Notes: generated from the sequence alone by a model not told the origin. Shown: positions 8,381-18,863, counted from the first letter of the stretch. The stretch is 48,146 bases of DNA from Streptococcus infantarius subsp. infantarius ATCC BAA-102 (GCF_000154985.1 NZ_DS572685.1:1-48146); one strand, 5' to 3'. Numbers and translations are program-made.

Positions 8381-8623
8381 ATGACAAAAGAGGCTATTTT
8401 TGAAAGGATTAGTTTCATCATTAAGGAGCAAATGAATAAACCAGATATGAAGATTACACAAACTACAAGTCTTCATGATGATTTGGGAGTTGATTCAATT
8501 ACTTTGATGGAATTCATCATTAATTTAGAAGACGAGTTTCATTTGGAAATCCCTGATGAAGATGTTGAAGACATGAAACGTATGGGAGAAATGATGGAAT
8601 ATCTCTATAACAGAGTAAATTAA
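8381..8623 (+). CDS. acpP: Acyl carrier protein
   Basis: 80 aa, acidic. The phosphopantetheine attachment site is Ser39 in DLGVDSITLMEF; the canonical motif is DSL, here DSI. The ATG at 8381 is preceded by GGGAGG, and its spacing supports this over an in-frame ATG at 8363 that overlaps the plsX stop. Streptococci usually carry a second ACP within the fab cluster; this plsX-linked copy is the phospholipid-side paralogue, a role inferred from context. Confidence 0.93.
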   Translation: MTKEAIFERISFIIKEQMNKPDMKITQTTSLHDDLGVDSITLMEFIINLEDEFHLEIPDEDVEDMKRMGEMMEYLYNRVN

Positions 8624-8629
8624 GCAAAA

Positions 8630-8661
8630 ATGTTCGCTAAAAGCGGACGTTTTTATTTTTA
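8630..8661 (+). terminator. acpP terminator
   Basis: Arms ATGTTCGCT and AGCGGACGT (with G-T wobbles) around AAA, then TTTTATTTTTATTTT. The left arm resembles a degenerate PurR box on the minus strand. Confidence 0.75.
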
Positions 8662-8747
8662 TTTTATTAAAAAGTCTGTTAAATATTGAAATTGGTTAGA
8701 GCATGTGTTAAAATTTAGTAGAATAAAAGCGAAAGGCGAACAAAAAT

Positions 8748-9458
8748 ATGTCACGACAACTAATTTATACGGGAAAAGCTAAAGATATTTACACAACTTC
8801 AGAAGATGAGAACTTGATTATTTCAGTCTACAAAGACCAAGCAACAATGCTTAATGGTGCTCGTAAAGAGACTATTAAAGGTAAAGGCGTTCTTAATAAT
8901 CAAATCTCATCTTTAATTTTCACTAAATTGAATGAAGCAGGTGTGGCAACTCACTTTGTTAAACAATTGTCAGAAACCGAACAATTGAACAAAAAAGTTG
9001 ATATTGTTCCTCTTGAAGTTGTTTTGCGTAATGTTACAGCAGGTTCATTCTCAAAACGTTTTGGTGTCAAAGAAGGTATCAAATTGGACACACCAATTGT
9101 TGAGTTTTATTACAAAAACGATGAATTAGATGACCCATTCATTAATGATGAACATGTGAAATTTCTTGGTATTGCAAGCGATGAAGATATTGCTTACATC
9201 AAAGCTGAAACACGTCGTATTAATGAACTTTTGAAAGATTGGTTCAAACAAATCGGACTTACTTTGATTGATTTCAAATTGGAATTTGGTAAAGATAAAG
9301 ACGGTAAAATCATTCTTGCTGATGAATTTTCACCTGATAACTGCCGTCTTTGGGATGCTGAAGGTCACCATATGGACAAAGATGTCTTCCGTCGTGATCT
9401 TGGTAGCTTAACAGATGTTTATGAAGTTGTTCTTGAAAAACTAAAAGGACTTAAATAA
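8748..9458 (+). CDS. purC: Phosphoribosylaminoimidazole-succinocarboxamide synthase
   Basis: 236 aa, the usual bacterial length. Joins aspartate to CAIR with ATP to give SAICAR. Seen: N-terminal YTGKAKDIY nucleotide-binding loop, the VPLEVVLRN and GSF segments, and [12 protein letters not shown] near the C terminus. It is the first gene of the larger pur cluster and probably sits just after its promoter (TTAAAAT or TAGAAT near 8709-8724). A GGCGAAC motif between promoter and start resembles the core of a PurR box but is degenerate. The ribosome binding site is weak. Confidence 0.96.
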   Translation: MSRQLIYTGKAKDIYTTSEDENLIISVYKDQATMLNGARKETIKGKGVLNNQISSLIFTKLNEAGVATHFVKQLSETEQLNKKVDIVPLEVVLRNVTAGSFSKRFGVKEGIKLDTPIVEFYYKNDELDDPFINDEHVKFLGIASDEDIAYIKAETRRINELLKDWFKQIGLTLIDFKLEFGKDKDGKIILADEFSPDNCRLWDAEGHHMDKDVFRRDLGSLTDVYEVVLEKLKGLK

Positions 9459-9508
9459 TCTGCAACATTTGCTAGTAGGTAAAAGAAGAAGTCTAAAAAG
9501 GGTAAAAA

Positions 9509-12500
9509 ATGGATAAACGAATTTTCGTTGAGAAAAAATCAAATTTCAATATTAAAGCTCAAGCACTTGTTAAAGAGCTTAAACATAATCTTCAATTAAC
9601 AAGTTTGACTGATCTACGTATCATTCAAGTTTATGATGTTTTTGGGCTAGACAAAGCACTTTTTGAACGTGCGGAAAAACATATCTTTTCTGAACAAGTA
9701 ACAGATAATATTTTGGCTGAAAATGATTTGGTTGCTGAACTTGCTAATTATGCTTTCTTTGCGATTGAATCACTTCCTGGTCAGTTTGACCAACGTGCAG
9801 CATCTTCACAAGAAGCTTTGCTTTTGCTTGGTAGCAATAGTGACGTGACTGTTAATACTGCTCAACTTTATCTCGTTAATAAAGATATCGCTGCAGCTGA
9901 ACTTGATGCGGTTAAGAATTATTTGCTTAATCCTGTTGATTCTCGTTTTAAAGATATTACAACAGGAATTGCCCCACAAGCATTTTCAGAATCTGACAAA
10001 ACAATTCCAAATCTTGATTTCTTTAAAACTTATACAGCAGCTGAATTTGCTGACTACAAAGCTGAACAAGGTTTGGCGATGGAAGTTGATGACCTTCTTT
10101 TCATCCAAGATTATTTCAAATCAATTGGTCGTGTGCCAACTGAAACTGAATTGAAAGTTTTGGATACTTACTGGTCAGACCACTGCCGTCACACAACCTT
10201 TGAAACTGAGCTCAAACATATTGATTTCTCAGCGTCTAAATTCCAAAAACAATTGCAAGCAACTTATGATAAATACATTGCTATGCGTGATGAATTAGGT
10301 CGCTCTGAAAGACCACAAACATTGATGGATATGGCGACTATTTTTGGTCGTTACGAACGTGCTAATGGACGTTTGGACGACATGGAAGTCTCAGATGAAA
10401 TCAACGCATGTTCTGTTGAAATCGAAGTAGATGTGAATGGTGTTAAAGAACCTTGGCTTCTTATGTTCAAGAATGAAACACATAATCACCCAACAGAAAT
10501 TGAACCATTTGGTGGTGCTGCAACATGTATTGGTGGTGCTATTCGCGACCCATTGTCAGGACGTTCTTATGTTTACCAAGCTATGCGTATCTCAGGTGCT
10601 GGTGATATCACAACACCAATTGCAGAAACTCGTCTTGGTAAATTGCCACAACAAGTGATTTCTAAAACAGCAGCTCACGGTTATTCTTCATATGGTAACC
10701 AAATCGGTCTTGCAACAACTTACGTTAAAGAATACTTCCACCCAGGATTTGTTGCTAAACGTATGGAACTTGGTGCTGTTGTCGGTGCAGCTCCTAAAGG
10801 TAATGTTGTTCGTGAAAAACCAGAAGCTGGTGATGTGGTTATCCTTCTTGGTGGTAAAACTGGTCGTGATGGTGTCGGTGGTGCAACTGGTTCTTCTAAA
10901 GTTCAAACGGTTGAATCTGTTGAAACAGCTGGTGCAGAAGTACAAAAAGGTAATGCCATCGAAGAACGTAAAATTCAACGTCTTTTCCGTAATGGCAATG
11001 TGACTCGCCTCATCAAAAAATCAAATGACTTTGGTGCTGGTGGTGTCTGTGTTGCGATTGGTGAGTTGGCTGATGGTCTTGAAATTGACCTTGATAAAGT
11101 GCCACTTAAATACCAAGGGCTTAACGGAACTGAAATTGCTATCTCAGAATCACAAGAACGCATGGCTGTTGTGGTTCGTCCAAAAGATGTTGATGCTTTC
11201 GTAGCTGAATGTCATAAAGAAAATATCGATGCTGTTGTTGTTGCGACAGTTACAGAAAAACCAAACCTTGTCATGACTTGGAATGGTCAAACCATTGTCG
11301 ATATTGAACGTCGTTTCCTTGATACTAACGGTGTGCGCGTGGTTGTTGACGCTGATGTCGTTGATAGTCAAGTTGACATGCCAGAACAACGTACAACTTC
11401 AGCAGCAACACTCGGAGCTGATACAACTAAGGTTCTTTCAGACCTTAACCATGCTAGTCAAAAAGGTTTACAAACGATTTTTGATAGCTCTGTTGGTCGC
11501 TCAACAGTTAACCATCCAATTGGTGGTCGTTACCAAATCACACCAACAGAAAGTTCTGTTCAAAAACTTCCTGTTCAAAATGGAGTGACAACAACTGCTT
11601 CAGTTATGGCTCAAGGATTCAATCCTTACATTGCTGAATGGTCACCATATCACGGTGCTGCTTATGCTGTGATTGAAGCGACAGCACGTTTGGTGGCAAC
11701 TGGAGCTAACTGGTCTAAAGCACGTTTTTCTTATCAAGAATACTTCCAACGTATGGATAAAAAAGCTGAACGCTTTGGTCAACCTGTCTCAGCTCTTCTT
11801 GGTTCAATCGAAGCTCAAATTCAACTTGGTTTACCATCAATTGGTGGTAAAGATTCAATGTCTGGTACTTTTGAAGAATTGACAGTACCACCAACATTGG
11901 TTGCTTTTGGGGTAACAACAGCCGATAGCCGTAAAGTTCTTTCACCTGAATTTAAAGCAGCTGGCGAAAATGTTTACTATATTCCAGGTCATGCTATTTC
12001 ACAAGATATTGATTTTGACCTAATCAAAGGTAACTTTGCTAAATTTGAAGCCATTCAAAAAGCACATCACATTACAGCAGCGTCAGCTGTTAAGTACGGT
12101 GGTGTGATGGAAAGCTTGGCACTTGCTAGCTTTGGTAATCATATCGGTGCTAAGGTTGAATTGGCCGAACTTGCAACTAGCTTGACAGCACAACTTGGTG
12201 GCTTTGTCTTTACTTCAGATGAAGAAATTGCTGACGCTGTTAAAATTGGTGAAACAACAGCTGACTTTACACTTACTGTCAACGATATCAACCTTGCTGG
12301 TGACAAACTTCTTTCAGCCTTTGAAGGAACACTTGAAGAAGTTTACCCAACTGAATTTGAACAAAGTACTAAGCTTGAAGATGTTCCAGCTGTCGCTTCA
12401 GACGCTGTGATTAAGGCAAGTCAAAAAGTTGCTGAACCACTTGTTTACATCCCAGTTTTCCCTGGTACAAACTCAGAGTACGATTCAGCTAAAGCCTTTG

Positions 12501-13234
12501 AACAATTTGGTGCAAAAGTTAATTTGGTCCCATTTGTGACACTTAATGAAGCGGCAATCGAAGCTTCAGTTGACACAATGGTTGACAACATCAGTAAAGC
12601 TAACATTATCTTCTTTGCTGGAGGATTCTCAGCTGCTGATGAACCAGATGGTTCTGCTAAATTTATCGTGAACATCTTGCTTAACCAAAAAGTTCGCGCA
12701 GCTATTGATAGCTTCATCGAAAAAGGTGGTCTTATCATTGGTATCTGTAATGGATTCCAAGCCCTTGTTAAATCAGGTCTTCTTCCATACGGTAACTTTG
12801 AAGATGCTACTGAAACAAGTCCAACTCTTTTCTACAACGATGCTAATCAACACGTGGCGAAAATGGTTGAAACACGTATTGCAAATACAAACTCACCTTG
12901 GCTTGCTGGTGTTGAAGTTGGTGATGTTTACGCTATTCCAGTTTCACATGGTGAAGGTAAATTTGTTGTGACTGATGAAGAGTTTGCTGAACTTCGTGAT
13001 AACGGACAAATCTTTAGTCAATACGTTGACTTCGATGGCAAACCAAGCATGGATTCTAAATACAATCCAAATGGCTCTGTGAATGCTATTGAAGGTATCA
13101 CAAGCAAGAACGGACAAATCATCGGTAAGATGGGACACTCAGAACGTTACGAAGATGGTCTTTTCCAAAATATTCCAGGAAATAAAGACCAACACTTGTT
13201 CCGTAGCGCGGTTGAGTATTTCACTAAAGCTTAA
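9509..13234 (+). CDS. purL: Phosphoribosylformylglycinamidine synthase, single-chain
   Basis: 1241 aa, the large one-polypeptide FGAM synthase rather than the PurSQL split form of bacilli. Seen in order: N-terminal PurS-like part, the first AIRS-like half with SDHCRHTTFE and KNETHNHPTEIEPFGGAATCIGG, the second half with GGKDSMSGTFEE, and a C-terminal class I glutaminase (about 1020-1241) with nucleophile Cys1080 in GICNGFQAL and the His of PVSHGEGKF. It converts FGAR, glutamine and ATP to FGAM. It follows purC after about 50 bp with AAAAGGG upstream of the ATG. No damage seen along its length. Confidence 0.97.
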   Translation: MDKRIFVEKKSNFNIKAQALVKELKHNLQLTSLTDLRIIQVYDVFGLDKALFERAEKHIFSEQVTDNILAENDLVAELANYAFFAIESLPGQFDQRAASSQEALLLLGSNSDVTVNTAQLYLVNKDIAAAELDAVKNYLLNPVDSRFKDITTGIAPQAFSESDKTIPNLDFFKTYTAAEFADYKAEQGLAMEVDDLLFIQDYFKSIGRVPTETELKVLDTYWSDHCRHTTFETELKHIDFSASKFQKQLQATYDKYIAMRDELGRSERPQTLMDMATIFGRYERANGRLDDMEVSDEINACSVEIEVDVNGVKEPWLLMFKNETHNHPTEIEPFGGAATCIGGAIRDPLSGRSYVYQAMRISGAGDITTPIAETRLGKLPQQVISKTAAHGYSSYGNQIGLATTYVKEYFHPGFVAKRMELGAVVGAAPKGNVVREKPEAGDVVILLGGKTGRDGVGGATGSSKVQTVESVETAGAEVQKGNAIEERKIQRLFRNGNVTRLIKKSNDFGAGGVCVAIGELADGLEIDLDKVPLKYQGLNGTEIAISESQERMAVVVRPKDVDAFVAECHKENIDAVVVATVTEKPNLVMTWNGQTIVDIERRFLDTNGVRVVVDADVVDSQVDMPEQRTTSAATLGADTTKVLSDLNHASQKGLQTIFDSSVGRSTVNHPIGGRYQITPTESSVQKLPVQNGVTTTASVMAQGFNPYIAEWSPYHGAAYAVIEATARLVATGANWSKARFSYQEYFQRMDKKAERFGQPVSALLGSIEAQIQLGLPSIGGKDSMSGTFEELTVPPTLVAFGVTTADSRKVLSPEFKAAGENVYYIPGHAISQDIDFDLIKGNFAKFEAIQKAHHITAASAVKYGGVMESLALASFGNHIGAKVELAELATSLTAQLGGFVFTSDEEIADAVKIGETTADFTLTVNDINLAGDKLLSAFEGTLEEVYPTEFEQSTKLEDVPAVASDAVIKASQKVAEPLVYIPVFPGTNSEYDSAKAFEQFGAKVNLVPFVTLNEAAIEASVDTMVDNISKANIIFFAGGFSAADEPDGSAKFIVNILLNQKVRAAIDSFIEKGGLIIGICNGFQALVKSGLLPYGNFEDATETSPTLFYNDANQHVAKMVETRIANTNSPWLAGVEVGDVYAIPVSHGEGKFVVTDEEFAELRDNGQIFSQYVDFDGKPSMDSKYNPNGSVNAIEGITSKNGQIIGKMGHSERYEDGLFQNIPGNKDQHLFRSAVEYFTKA

Positions 13235-13269
13235 TATCCACAAAAATATATTTTATAGAATTGATAGTG

Positions 13270-13300
13270 ACAGGGTACGTGAGTACCTTTTGTCAACTTA
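13270..13300 (+). promoter_or_regulatory. Nested hairpin in purL-purF gap
   Basis: GGTAC/GTACC around GTGA sits inside flanking TGACA...TGTCA arms, with TTTT in the 3' side. It could be a partial terminator or processing site within the pur transcript. Confidence 0.4.
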
Positions 13301-13343
13301 TCAGAGAAAAATTCTGACGAGTAAATTTAGGTAATAAAAAAGA

Positions 13344-14807
13344 ATGACATACGAAGTTAAATCTCTTAATGAAGAGTGTGGTGTGTTTGGGATTTGGGGA
13401 CATCCTCAAGCTGCTCACGTCACTTATTTTGGACTCCACAGTCTTCAACACCGCGGTCAAGAAGGTGCTGGTATCGTAACTAACGATAACGGCAAACTTC
13501 TTCAACATCGCAATACAGGTCTCCTTTCAGATGTGTTTAAAAATCCTGCTGATTTGGAAAAATTGACGGGGACTGCAGCTATCGGTCACGTTCGTTACGC
13601 GACTGCTGGCTCAGCCTCTATTAATAACATCCAACCATTTCTTTACAACTTCACCGATGAACAATTTGGTCTTTGCCACAATGGTAATTTGACAAATGCC
13701 GTATCATTGAAGAAAGAACTTGAAGATGAAGGTGCGATTTTCAATGCCTCATCAGATACTGAAATTTTGATGCATTTGATTCGTCGTAGTCACAATCCAG
13801 AGTTCCTTGGGAAAGTTAAAGAAGCCCTTAACACTGTCAAAGGTGGCTTTGCTTATCTGTTGATGACAAAAGATAAGTTAATTGCTGCGCTTGATCCAAA
13901 TGGTTTTCGTCCATTGTCAATTGGTCAAATGGAAAATGGCGCTTGGGTGGTTTCAAGTGAAACATGTGCTTTTGAAGTGATTGGTGCTAAGTGGGTTCGT
14001 GATGTAAAACCTGGTGAAATGGTGATTATCGATGACAGTGGTATTCACTATGACTCTTACACAAATGACACTCAACTTGCCATTTGTTCAATGGAATACA
14101 TTTACTTTGCCCGCCCTGATAGTAACATTTACGGTGTCAATGTTCACACAGCTCGTAAAAATATGGGGAAACGTTTGGCACAAGAGTTTCATCATGAAGC
14201 TGATATCGTTGTTGGTGTGCCAAATTCATCGCTTTCAGCAGCCATGGGATTTGCTGAAGAATCAGGTCTTCCTAATGAAATGGGCTTGGTGAAAAACCAA
14301 TACACACAACGTACCTTCATTCAACCGACACAAGAATTGCGTGAGCAAGGTGTTCGTATGAAACTTTCAGCTGTTTCAGGTGTTGTTAAAGGTAAGCGCG
14401 TGGTCATGGTAGATGATTCTATTGTACGTGGAACAACTTCACGTCGCATTGTTCGCCTTCTTCGTGAAGCAGGTGCGACAGAAGTTCACGTGGCTATTGG
14501 TAGTCCAGAGTTGAAATACCCATGTTTCTACGGTATCGACATTCAAAATCGTCGTGAATTGATTTCGGCTAATCATACCAAAGATGAAGTTTGTGAAATT
14601 ATCGGTGCAGATAGTCTAACTTACTTGTCAATTGATGGTTTGATTGAATCAATCGGTCTTGATACAGATGCTCCAAATGGTGGTCTTTGTGTGGCATACT
14701 TTGACGGTAAGTATCCAACACCACTCTATGATTATGAAGAAGCATACCTCAAGAGCTTGGAAGAAAAAACAAGTTTCTATATTCACGAAGTTAATGAGAA
14801 TAAATAG
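13344..14807 (+). CDS. purF: Amidophosphoribosyltransferase
   Basis: 487 aa. Catalyses the committed step of purine synthesis, PRPP plus glutamine to phosphoribosylamine. A short propeptide precedes Cys12 (in EECGVFG), which becomes the N-terminal nucleophile after processing. The N-terminal Ntn glutaminase half is followed by a phosphoribosyltransferase half with the PRPP loop [15 protein letters not shown]. The ATG start gives the expected 11-residue propeptide. Clustered between purL and a small membrane-protein gene. Confidence 0.97.
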   Translation: MTYEVKSLNEECGVFGIWGHPQAAHVTYFGLHSLQHRGQEGAGIVTNDNGKLLQHRNTGLLSDVFKNPADLEKLTGTAAIGHVRYATAGSASINNIQPFLYNFTDEQFGLCHNGNLTNAVSLKKELEDEGAIFNASSDTEILMHLIRRSHNPEFLGKVKEALNTVKGGFAYLLMTKDKLIAALDPNGFRPLSIGQMENGAWVVSSETCAFEVIGAKWVRDVKPGEMVIIDDSGIHYDSYTNDTQLAICSMEYIYFARPDSNIYGVNVHTARKNMGKRLAQEFHHEADIVVGVPNSSLSAAMGFAEESGLPNEMGLVKNQYTQRTFIQPTQELREQGVRMKLSAVSGVVKGKRVVMVDDSIVRGTTSRRIVRLLREAGATEVHVAIGSPELKYPCFYGIDIQNRRELISANHTKDEVCEIIGADSLTYLSIDGLIESIGLDTDAPNGGLCVAYFDGKYPTPLYDYEEAYLKSLEEKTSFYIHEVNENK

Positions 14808-14834
14808 CTTTTGGTTAGAGGAAGGAACAATGTA

Positions 14835-14885
14835 ATGCAAGAATTTGGTTTGTCCATGCTATGGACTGGTTGGCTTATATTGTAG
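14835..14885 (+). other. Possible 16-codon ORF overlapping the next gene's start
   Basis: ATG at 14835 with AGGAAGGAA upstream opens MQEFGLSMLWTGWLIL, ending inside the next gene in a different frame. It may be a coupling ORF or the displaced N terminus of the membrane protein. Confidence 0.3.
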
Positions 14886-15265
14886 TGACTTTTATCTTTG
14901 GTGTAGGACATACGGTCTTTAATATTGTTGTTCTTAAAATGTCATCGATGGCTGATGGTCCAGGTATGGGAGAAGGTTACGAAGCAACTAAGCCTTGGCA
15001 TCCACTATATAATATTTTAATTTTCCCTATTGCTGCTTATATGTATTTGTTTACTTTACCAGTAGTTACGCTGTATGAAGTGGTTCTAACATCACTACTC
15101 TGGGGAACATTAACTATAATTGTCGATGTTGTTGGGTGGGTAATTATTAAACACCCATGGTCGTTGACTTTTAAGGAGTTTTATATTGATTATCAGCCAT
15201 GGATTACATTGATTTATCTAGCCATCTATATTAGTCCATTTTTGGCATATTTAGTTATGATGTAG
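14861..15265 (+). CDS. Small integral membrane protein, unknown function
   Basis: 134 aa with about four membrane segments and a conserved-looking loop containing GPGMGEGYEATKPWHPL. I do not recognise a named family; my recollection is that other streptococci also have a hypothetical gene between purF and purM. The ATG at 14861 has no good ribosome binding site. A better site (AGGAAGGAA) lies upstream of ATGs at 14830 and 14835 in another frame, and the 14835 frame gives 16 codons ending at 14885. Translation may thus depend on re-initiation, or the N terminus may be affected by a frameshift. Same strand and unit as the pur genes. Confidence 0.7.
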   Translation: MDWLAYIVVTFIFGVGHTVFNIVVLKMSSMADGPGMGEGYEATKPWHPLYNILIFPIAAYMYLFTLPVVTLYEVVLTSLLWGTLTIIVDVVGWVIIKHPWSLTFKEFYIDYQPWITLIYLAIYISPFLAYLVMM

Positions 15266-15319
15266 AAATGGTCAACGATACTTTGGAAAAGTCAAATAAA
15301 CTTATCTGGAAAAATGTTT

Positions 15320-15336
15320 AAATAGCTCTGCTATTT
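15320..15336 (+). promoter_or_regulatory. Small hairpin before purM
   Basis: Perfect arms AAATAGC and GCTATTT with loop TCT lie between the membrane-protein gene and the purM ribosome binding site. There is no T tract, so a processing or stability role is more likely than termination. Confidence 0.4.
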
Positions 15337-15357
15337 CCCAAAAAGGAGAAAATTATT

Positions 15358-16377
15358 ATGTCAAAAAATGCTTACACTCAGTCTGGTGTTGATGTTGAAG
15401 CAGGTTATGAAGTTGTTGCACGTATCAAAAAACACGTGGCACGTACTGAACGTGCTGGTGTTATGGGCGCTCTTGGTGGTTTTGGTGGTATGTTTGACCT
15501 TACAAAAACTGGTGTGAAAGAACCTGTTTTGATTTCAGGAACTGATGGTGTGGGAACAAAACTCATGCTTGCCATTAAATATGACAAACACGATACCATC
15601 GGTCAAGACTGTGTGGCAATGTGTGTCAATGATATCATTGCTGCTGGTGCAGAACCACTTTATTTCCTAGATTACATCGCAACTGGTAAAAATGAACCTG
15701 CAAAACTTGAACAAGTCGTTGCAGGTGTTGCTGAAGGTTGTGTGCAATCTGGTGCAGCTCTTATCGGTGGTGAAACTGCTGAAATGCCTGGTATGTACGG
15801 CGAAGATGATTATGATTTGGCTGGTTTTGCAGTAGGTGTTGCTGAAAAATCACAAATCATTGATGGTTCAAAAGTTTTTGATGGCGACGTTCTTCTTGGA
15901 CTTGCTTCAAGTGGTATTCACTCAAATGGTTACTCACTTGTTCGTCGAGTTTTTGCTGATTATTCAGGTGAAGAAGTTCTTCCAGAACTTGAAGGTAAAA
16001 AATTGAAAGAAGTCCTTCTTGAACCAACTCGTATTTATGTTAAAGCAGTGCTTCCGCTTATCAAAGAAGAATTGGTTAATGGTATTGCCCACATCACTGG
16101 TGGTGGATTCATCGAAAATGTGCCACGTATGTTCGCTGATGACTTGGCTGCTGAAATCGAAGAAGACAAAATTCCAGTTCTTCCAATTTTCAAAGCTCTT
16201 GAAAAATATGGCAACATCAAACACGAAGAAATGTTTGAAATCTTCAACATGGGTATTGGTTTGATGATGGCAGTTAGCCCTGACAAAGTTGAACGCGTTA
16301 AAGAATTACTTGACGAACCAGTTTACGAACTTGGTCGCATCGTTAAAAAAACAGATGCAAGTGTGGTGATTAAATAA
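15358..16377 (+). CDS. purM: Phosphoribosylformylglycinamidine cyclo-ligase
   Basis: 339 aa AIR synthetase; closes FGAM to AIR with ATP. Seen: GVDVEAGYE at the N terminus, [14 protein letters not shown], the [11 protein letters not shown] motif, [18 protein letters not shown] and [14 protein letters not shown], all diagnostic of the AIRS family. AAAGGAG precedes the ATG. Its last base is shared with the purN start (TAATG), so the two are translationally coupled. Confidence 0.97.
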   Translation: MSKNAYTQSGVDVEAGYEVVARIKKHVARTERAGVMGALGGFGGMFDLTKTGVKEPVLISGTDGVGTKLMLAIKYDKHDTIGQDCVAMCVNDIIAAGAEPLYFLDYIATGKNEPAKLEQVVAGVAEGCVQSGAALIGGETAEMPGMYGEDDYDLAGFAVGVAEKSQIIDGSKVFDGDVLLGLASSGIHSNGYSLVRRVFADYSGEEVLPELEGKKLKEVLLEPTRIYVKAVLPLIKEELVNGIAHITGGGFIENVPRMFADDLAAEIEEDKIPVLPIFKALEKYGNIKHEEMFEIFNMGIGLMMAVSPDKVERVKELLDEPVYELGRIVKKTDASVVIK

Positions 16378-16928
16378 TGAAAAAAATCGCAGTATTTGCG
16401 AGTGGTAACGGTTCAAATTTTCAAGTTATTGCTGAGCAATTTCCTGTTGAGTTTGTCTTTTCAGACCACCGAGATGCTTATGTCTTAGAACGTGCTGAAA
16501 AACTCGGTGTGACAGCTCATGCTTTTGAACTTAAAGAGTTTGATAGTAAAGTAGATTATGAAAAAGCAATTGTAGCTTTGCTTGAAAAATATGACATTGA
16601 TTTGGTTTGCTTGGCTGGTTATATGAAAATTGTTGGAACGACTTTGTTAAAAGCTTACGAAGGTCGTATTATCAATATTCATCCAGCTTATCTTCCTGAA
16701 TTTCCAGGCGCTCACGGTATTGATGATGCTTGGGAAGCAGGTGTTGACCAGTCTGGCGTTACCATTCATTGGGTTGACAGTGGTGTCGATACAGGGACAG
16801 TGATTAAACAAGTTCGTGTGCCTCGTCTAGCAGGTGATACCATTGAAAGTTTTGAAGCTCGCATTCATGAAAATGAGTATAAGCTTTATCCTGAGGTTTT
16901 AGAGAGCTTGGGAGTTGAGAAAAAGTAA
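16377..16928 (+). CDS. purN: Phosphoribosylglycinamide formyltransferase (folate-dependent)
   Basis: 183 aa. Transfers formyl from 10-formyl-THF to GAR. Seen: N-terminal VFASGNGSNFQ, the catalytic Asn-His region NIHPAYLPEFPGAHG, and the conserved Asp in VDSGVDTGTVI. The length is normal for the family. It starts within the stop codon of purM. Confidence 0.96.
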   Translation: MKKIAVFASGNGSNFQVIAEQFPVEFVFSDHRDAYVLERAEKLGVTAHAFELKEFDSKVDYEKAIVALLEKYDIDLVCLAGYMKIVGTTLLKAYEGRIINIHPAYLPEFPGAHGIDDAWEAGVDQSGVTIHWVDSGVDTGTVIKQVRVPRLAGDTIESFEARIHENEYKLYPEVLESLGVEKK

Positions 16929-16998
16929 TCTCATAACTTATGCTTTGTGATGACTTTAAATTTAAAAATAGCAGTAACATCTTTTTAAAGGAGAAAAA

Positions 16999-18546
16999 AT
17001 GACAAAACGTGCACTAATTAGTGTTTCTGACAAAGCGGGCATTGTTGAATTTGCTCAAGAATTGAAAAAACTTGGTTGGGATATTATCTCAACTGGTGGA
17101 ACAAAAGTTGCGCTTGATAAAGCAGGCGTTGACACTATTGCGATTGATGATGTGACTGGTTTCCCAGAAATGATGGATGGTCGTGTGAAGACACTTCACC
17201 CAAATATCCACGGTGGTCTTTTGGCTCGTCGTGACCTTGACAGTCACCTTCAAGCAGCAAAAGATAATCACATCGAATTGATTGACCTTGTTGTGGTTAA
17301 CCTTTACCCATTTAAAGAAACAATCTTGAAACCAGATGTGACTTACGCTGATGCGGTTGAAAACATTGATATCGGTGGTCCTTCAATGCTTCGCTCTGCA
17401 GCTAAAAACCATGCTAGCGTTACAGTTGTTGTTGATCCAGCTGATTATGCTGTTGTTTTGGATGAATTATCAGCAAATGGTGAAACAAGCTTTGAAACTC
17501 GTCAACGTTTGGCAGCTAAAGTCTTCCGTCACACAGCAGCTTATGATGCTTTGATTGCGGAATACTTTACAAAACAAGTTGGTGAAACAAAACCTGAAAA
17601 ACTTACCATCACTTACGATTTGAAACAACCAATGCGTTATGGTGAAAACCCACAACAAGACGCGGATTTCTACCAAAAAGCATTGCCAACAGATTACTCA
17701 ATTGCTTCTGCTAAACAATTGAATGGTAAAGAATTGTCATTTAACAATATTCGTGACGCTGACGCTGCGATTCGTATTATCCGTGATTTCAAAGATCGCC
17801 CAACTGTTGTCGCGCTTAAACACATGAACCCATGTGGTATTGGACAGGCTGACGACATTGAAACTGCTTGGGATTACGCTTATGAATCAGACCCAGTATC
17901 AATCTTTGGTGGTATTGTTGTGTTGAACCGTGAAGTTGACGCTGCAACAGCTAAGAAAATGCATGCTATCTTCCTTGAAATCATCATTGCACCAAGCTAT
18001 TCTGATGAAGCTCTTGAAATCTTGACAACTAAGAAGAAAAACATGCGTATTCTTCAATTGCCATTTGACGCTCAAGAAGCTAGTCAAGTTGAAAAAGAAT
18101 ACACTGGTGTTGTTGGTGGACTTTTGGTTCAAAACCAAGATGTTATCGAAGAAAATCCAGCAAATTGGAAAGTTGTCACAAAACGTCAACCAACTGACCA
18201 AGAAAAAGCTGCGCTTGAACTTGCTTGGAAATCAATCAAATATGTTAAATCTAACGGTATCATCGTGACAAATGACCACATGACACTTGGTGTTGGTCCT
18301 GGTCAAACAAACCGTGTAGCTTCTGTTCGTATCGCTCTTGATCAAGCCAAAGACCGTCTTGACGGTGCTGTCCTTGCTAGTGATGCTTTCTTCCCATTTG
18401 CGGACAACGTTGAAGAAATTGCTGCCGCAGGTGTGAAAGCTATCATCCAACCTGGTGGTTCAGTTCGTGACCAAGAATCTATCGACATGGCTGATAAATA
18501 CGGTATTGCCATGGTATTTACAGGTGTTCGTCACTTCCGCCATTAA
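16999..18546 (+). CDS. purH: Bifunctional AICAR transformylase / IMP cyclohydrolase
   Basis: 515 aa. Carries out the last two steps to IMP. The N-terminal third is the MGS-like IMP cyclohydrolase domain ([30 protein letters not shown]); the rest is the AICAR transformylase domain with [17 protein letters not shown] and a C terminus ending [18 protein letters not shown] lies upstream of the ATG. It closes the first pur unit; a hairpin and a candidate small RNA follow. Confidence 0.97.
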   Translation: MTKRALISVSDKAGIVEFAQELKKLGWDIISTGGTKVALDKAGVDTIAIDDVTGFPEMMDGRVKTLHPNIHGGLLARRDLDSHLQAAKDNHIELIDLVVVNLYPFKETILKPDVTYADAVENIDIGGPSMLRSAAKNHASVTVVVDPADYAVVLDELSANGETSFETRQRLAAKVFRHTAAYDALIAEYFTKQVGETKPEKLTITYDLKQPMRYGENPQQDADFYQKALPTDYSIASAKQLNGKELSFNNIRDADAAIRIIRDFKDRPTVVALKHMNPCGIGQADDIETAWDYAYESDPVSIFGGIVVLNREVDAATAKKMHAIFLEIIIAPSYSDEALEILTTKKKNMRILQLPFDAQEASQVEKEYTGVVGGLLVQNQDVIEENPANWKVVTKRQPTDQEKAALELAWKSIKYVKSNGIIVTNDHMTLGVGPGQTNRVASVRIALDQAKDRLDGAVLASDAFFPFADNVEEIAAAGVKAIIQPGGSVRDQESIDMADKYGIAMVFTGVRHFRH

Positions 18547-18583
18547 GATAAATAGGCAAACTTCCTTTAATAAATATTTCATG

Positions 18584-18620
18584 AAGCATCTTGGCTAAGG
18601 CTAGGATGCTTTTACTTTAA
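18584..18620 (+). terminator. purH terminator
   Basis: Arms AGCATC and GATGCT with inner GGC/GCT pairing, followed by TTTTACTTT. Confidence 0.75.
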
Positions 18621-18637
18621 GTTTTTTGAAAGTTATG

Positions 18638-18670
18638 CTTAAGTCTCACTTAAGTAAGGCTTACTATACT
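18638..18670 (+). promoter_or_regulatory. CiaR-type promoter of csRNA A
   Basis: CTTAAG-N5-CTTAAG (18638-18654) matches the CiaR direct repeat TTTAAG-N5-TTTAAG. A -10 element TATACT (18665-18670) lies 10 nt downstream, the same geometry as two other sites in this window. Confidence 0.75.
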
Positions 18671-18676
18671 AACAAT

Positions 18677-18743
18677 AACTCCTAAATAAACTTTTTTTCA
18701 TAATCCAACCAAGTCCCAATCTATCTAGATTGGGACTTTTTTT
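18677..18743 (+). ncRNA. Candidate cia-dependent small RNA (csRNA) A
   Basis: From the predicted start about 7 nt past the -10, the transcript would be about 67 nt: an unstructured pyrimidine-rich part containing CTTTTTTTCATAATCC, then a strong terminator with arms AAGTCCCAATCTA and TAGATTGGGACTT and a T tract. csRNAs of streptococci are transcribed by CiaR and pair with start regions of mRNAs. Here the single-stranded part is complementary to a GGATT-ATG-AAAAAA type translation start. No ORF of note. The start site is inferred. Confidence 0.72.
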
Positions 18744-18787
18744 ATTTTTATGCTATTTTTTCTAAACTTATCACAGGATTTTCATCT

Positions 18788-18811
18788 ATTTCCGAACAAA
18801 TATGTTATAAT
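18788..18811 (+). promoter_or_regulatory. PurR box and -10 of the purD unit
   Basis: ATTTCCGAACAAA (18788-18800) matches the PurBox AWWWCCGAACWWT at 12 of 13 positions. It is followed after 5 nt by a perfect TATAAT (18806-18811). Streptococcal and lactococcal PurR bind such boxes; placement over the promoter core suggests direct control. Confidence 0.75.
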
Positions 18812-18863
18812 ATATCTAGATAATTCGTGAAAATATTTTGTTTTTACGTGCTTTGTTGATTTT

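Noticed and set aside
8624-8747. Purine riboswitch ahead of purC
   Set aside because: The gap is too short after the acpP terminator and shows no three-way junction or conserved purine aptamer loops.
12445-12738. 97-codon minus-strand ORF in purL
   Set aside because: Shadow of purL coding; no ribosome binding site or family features.
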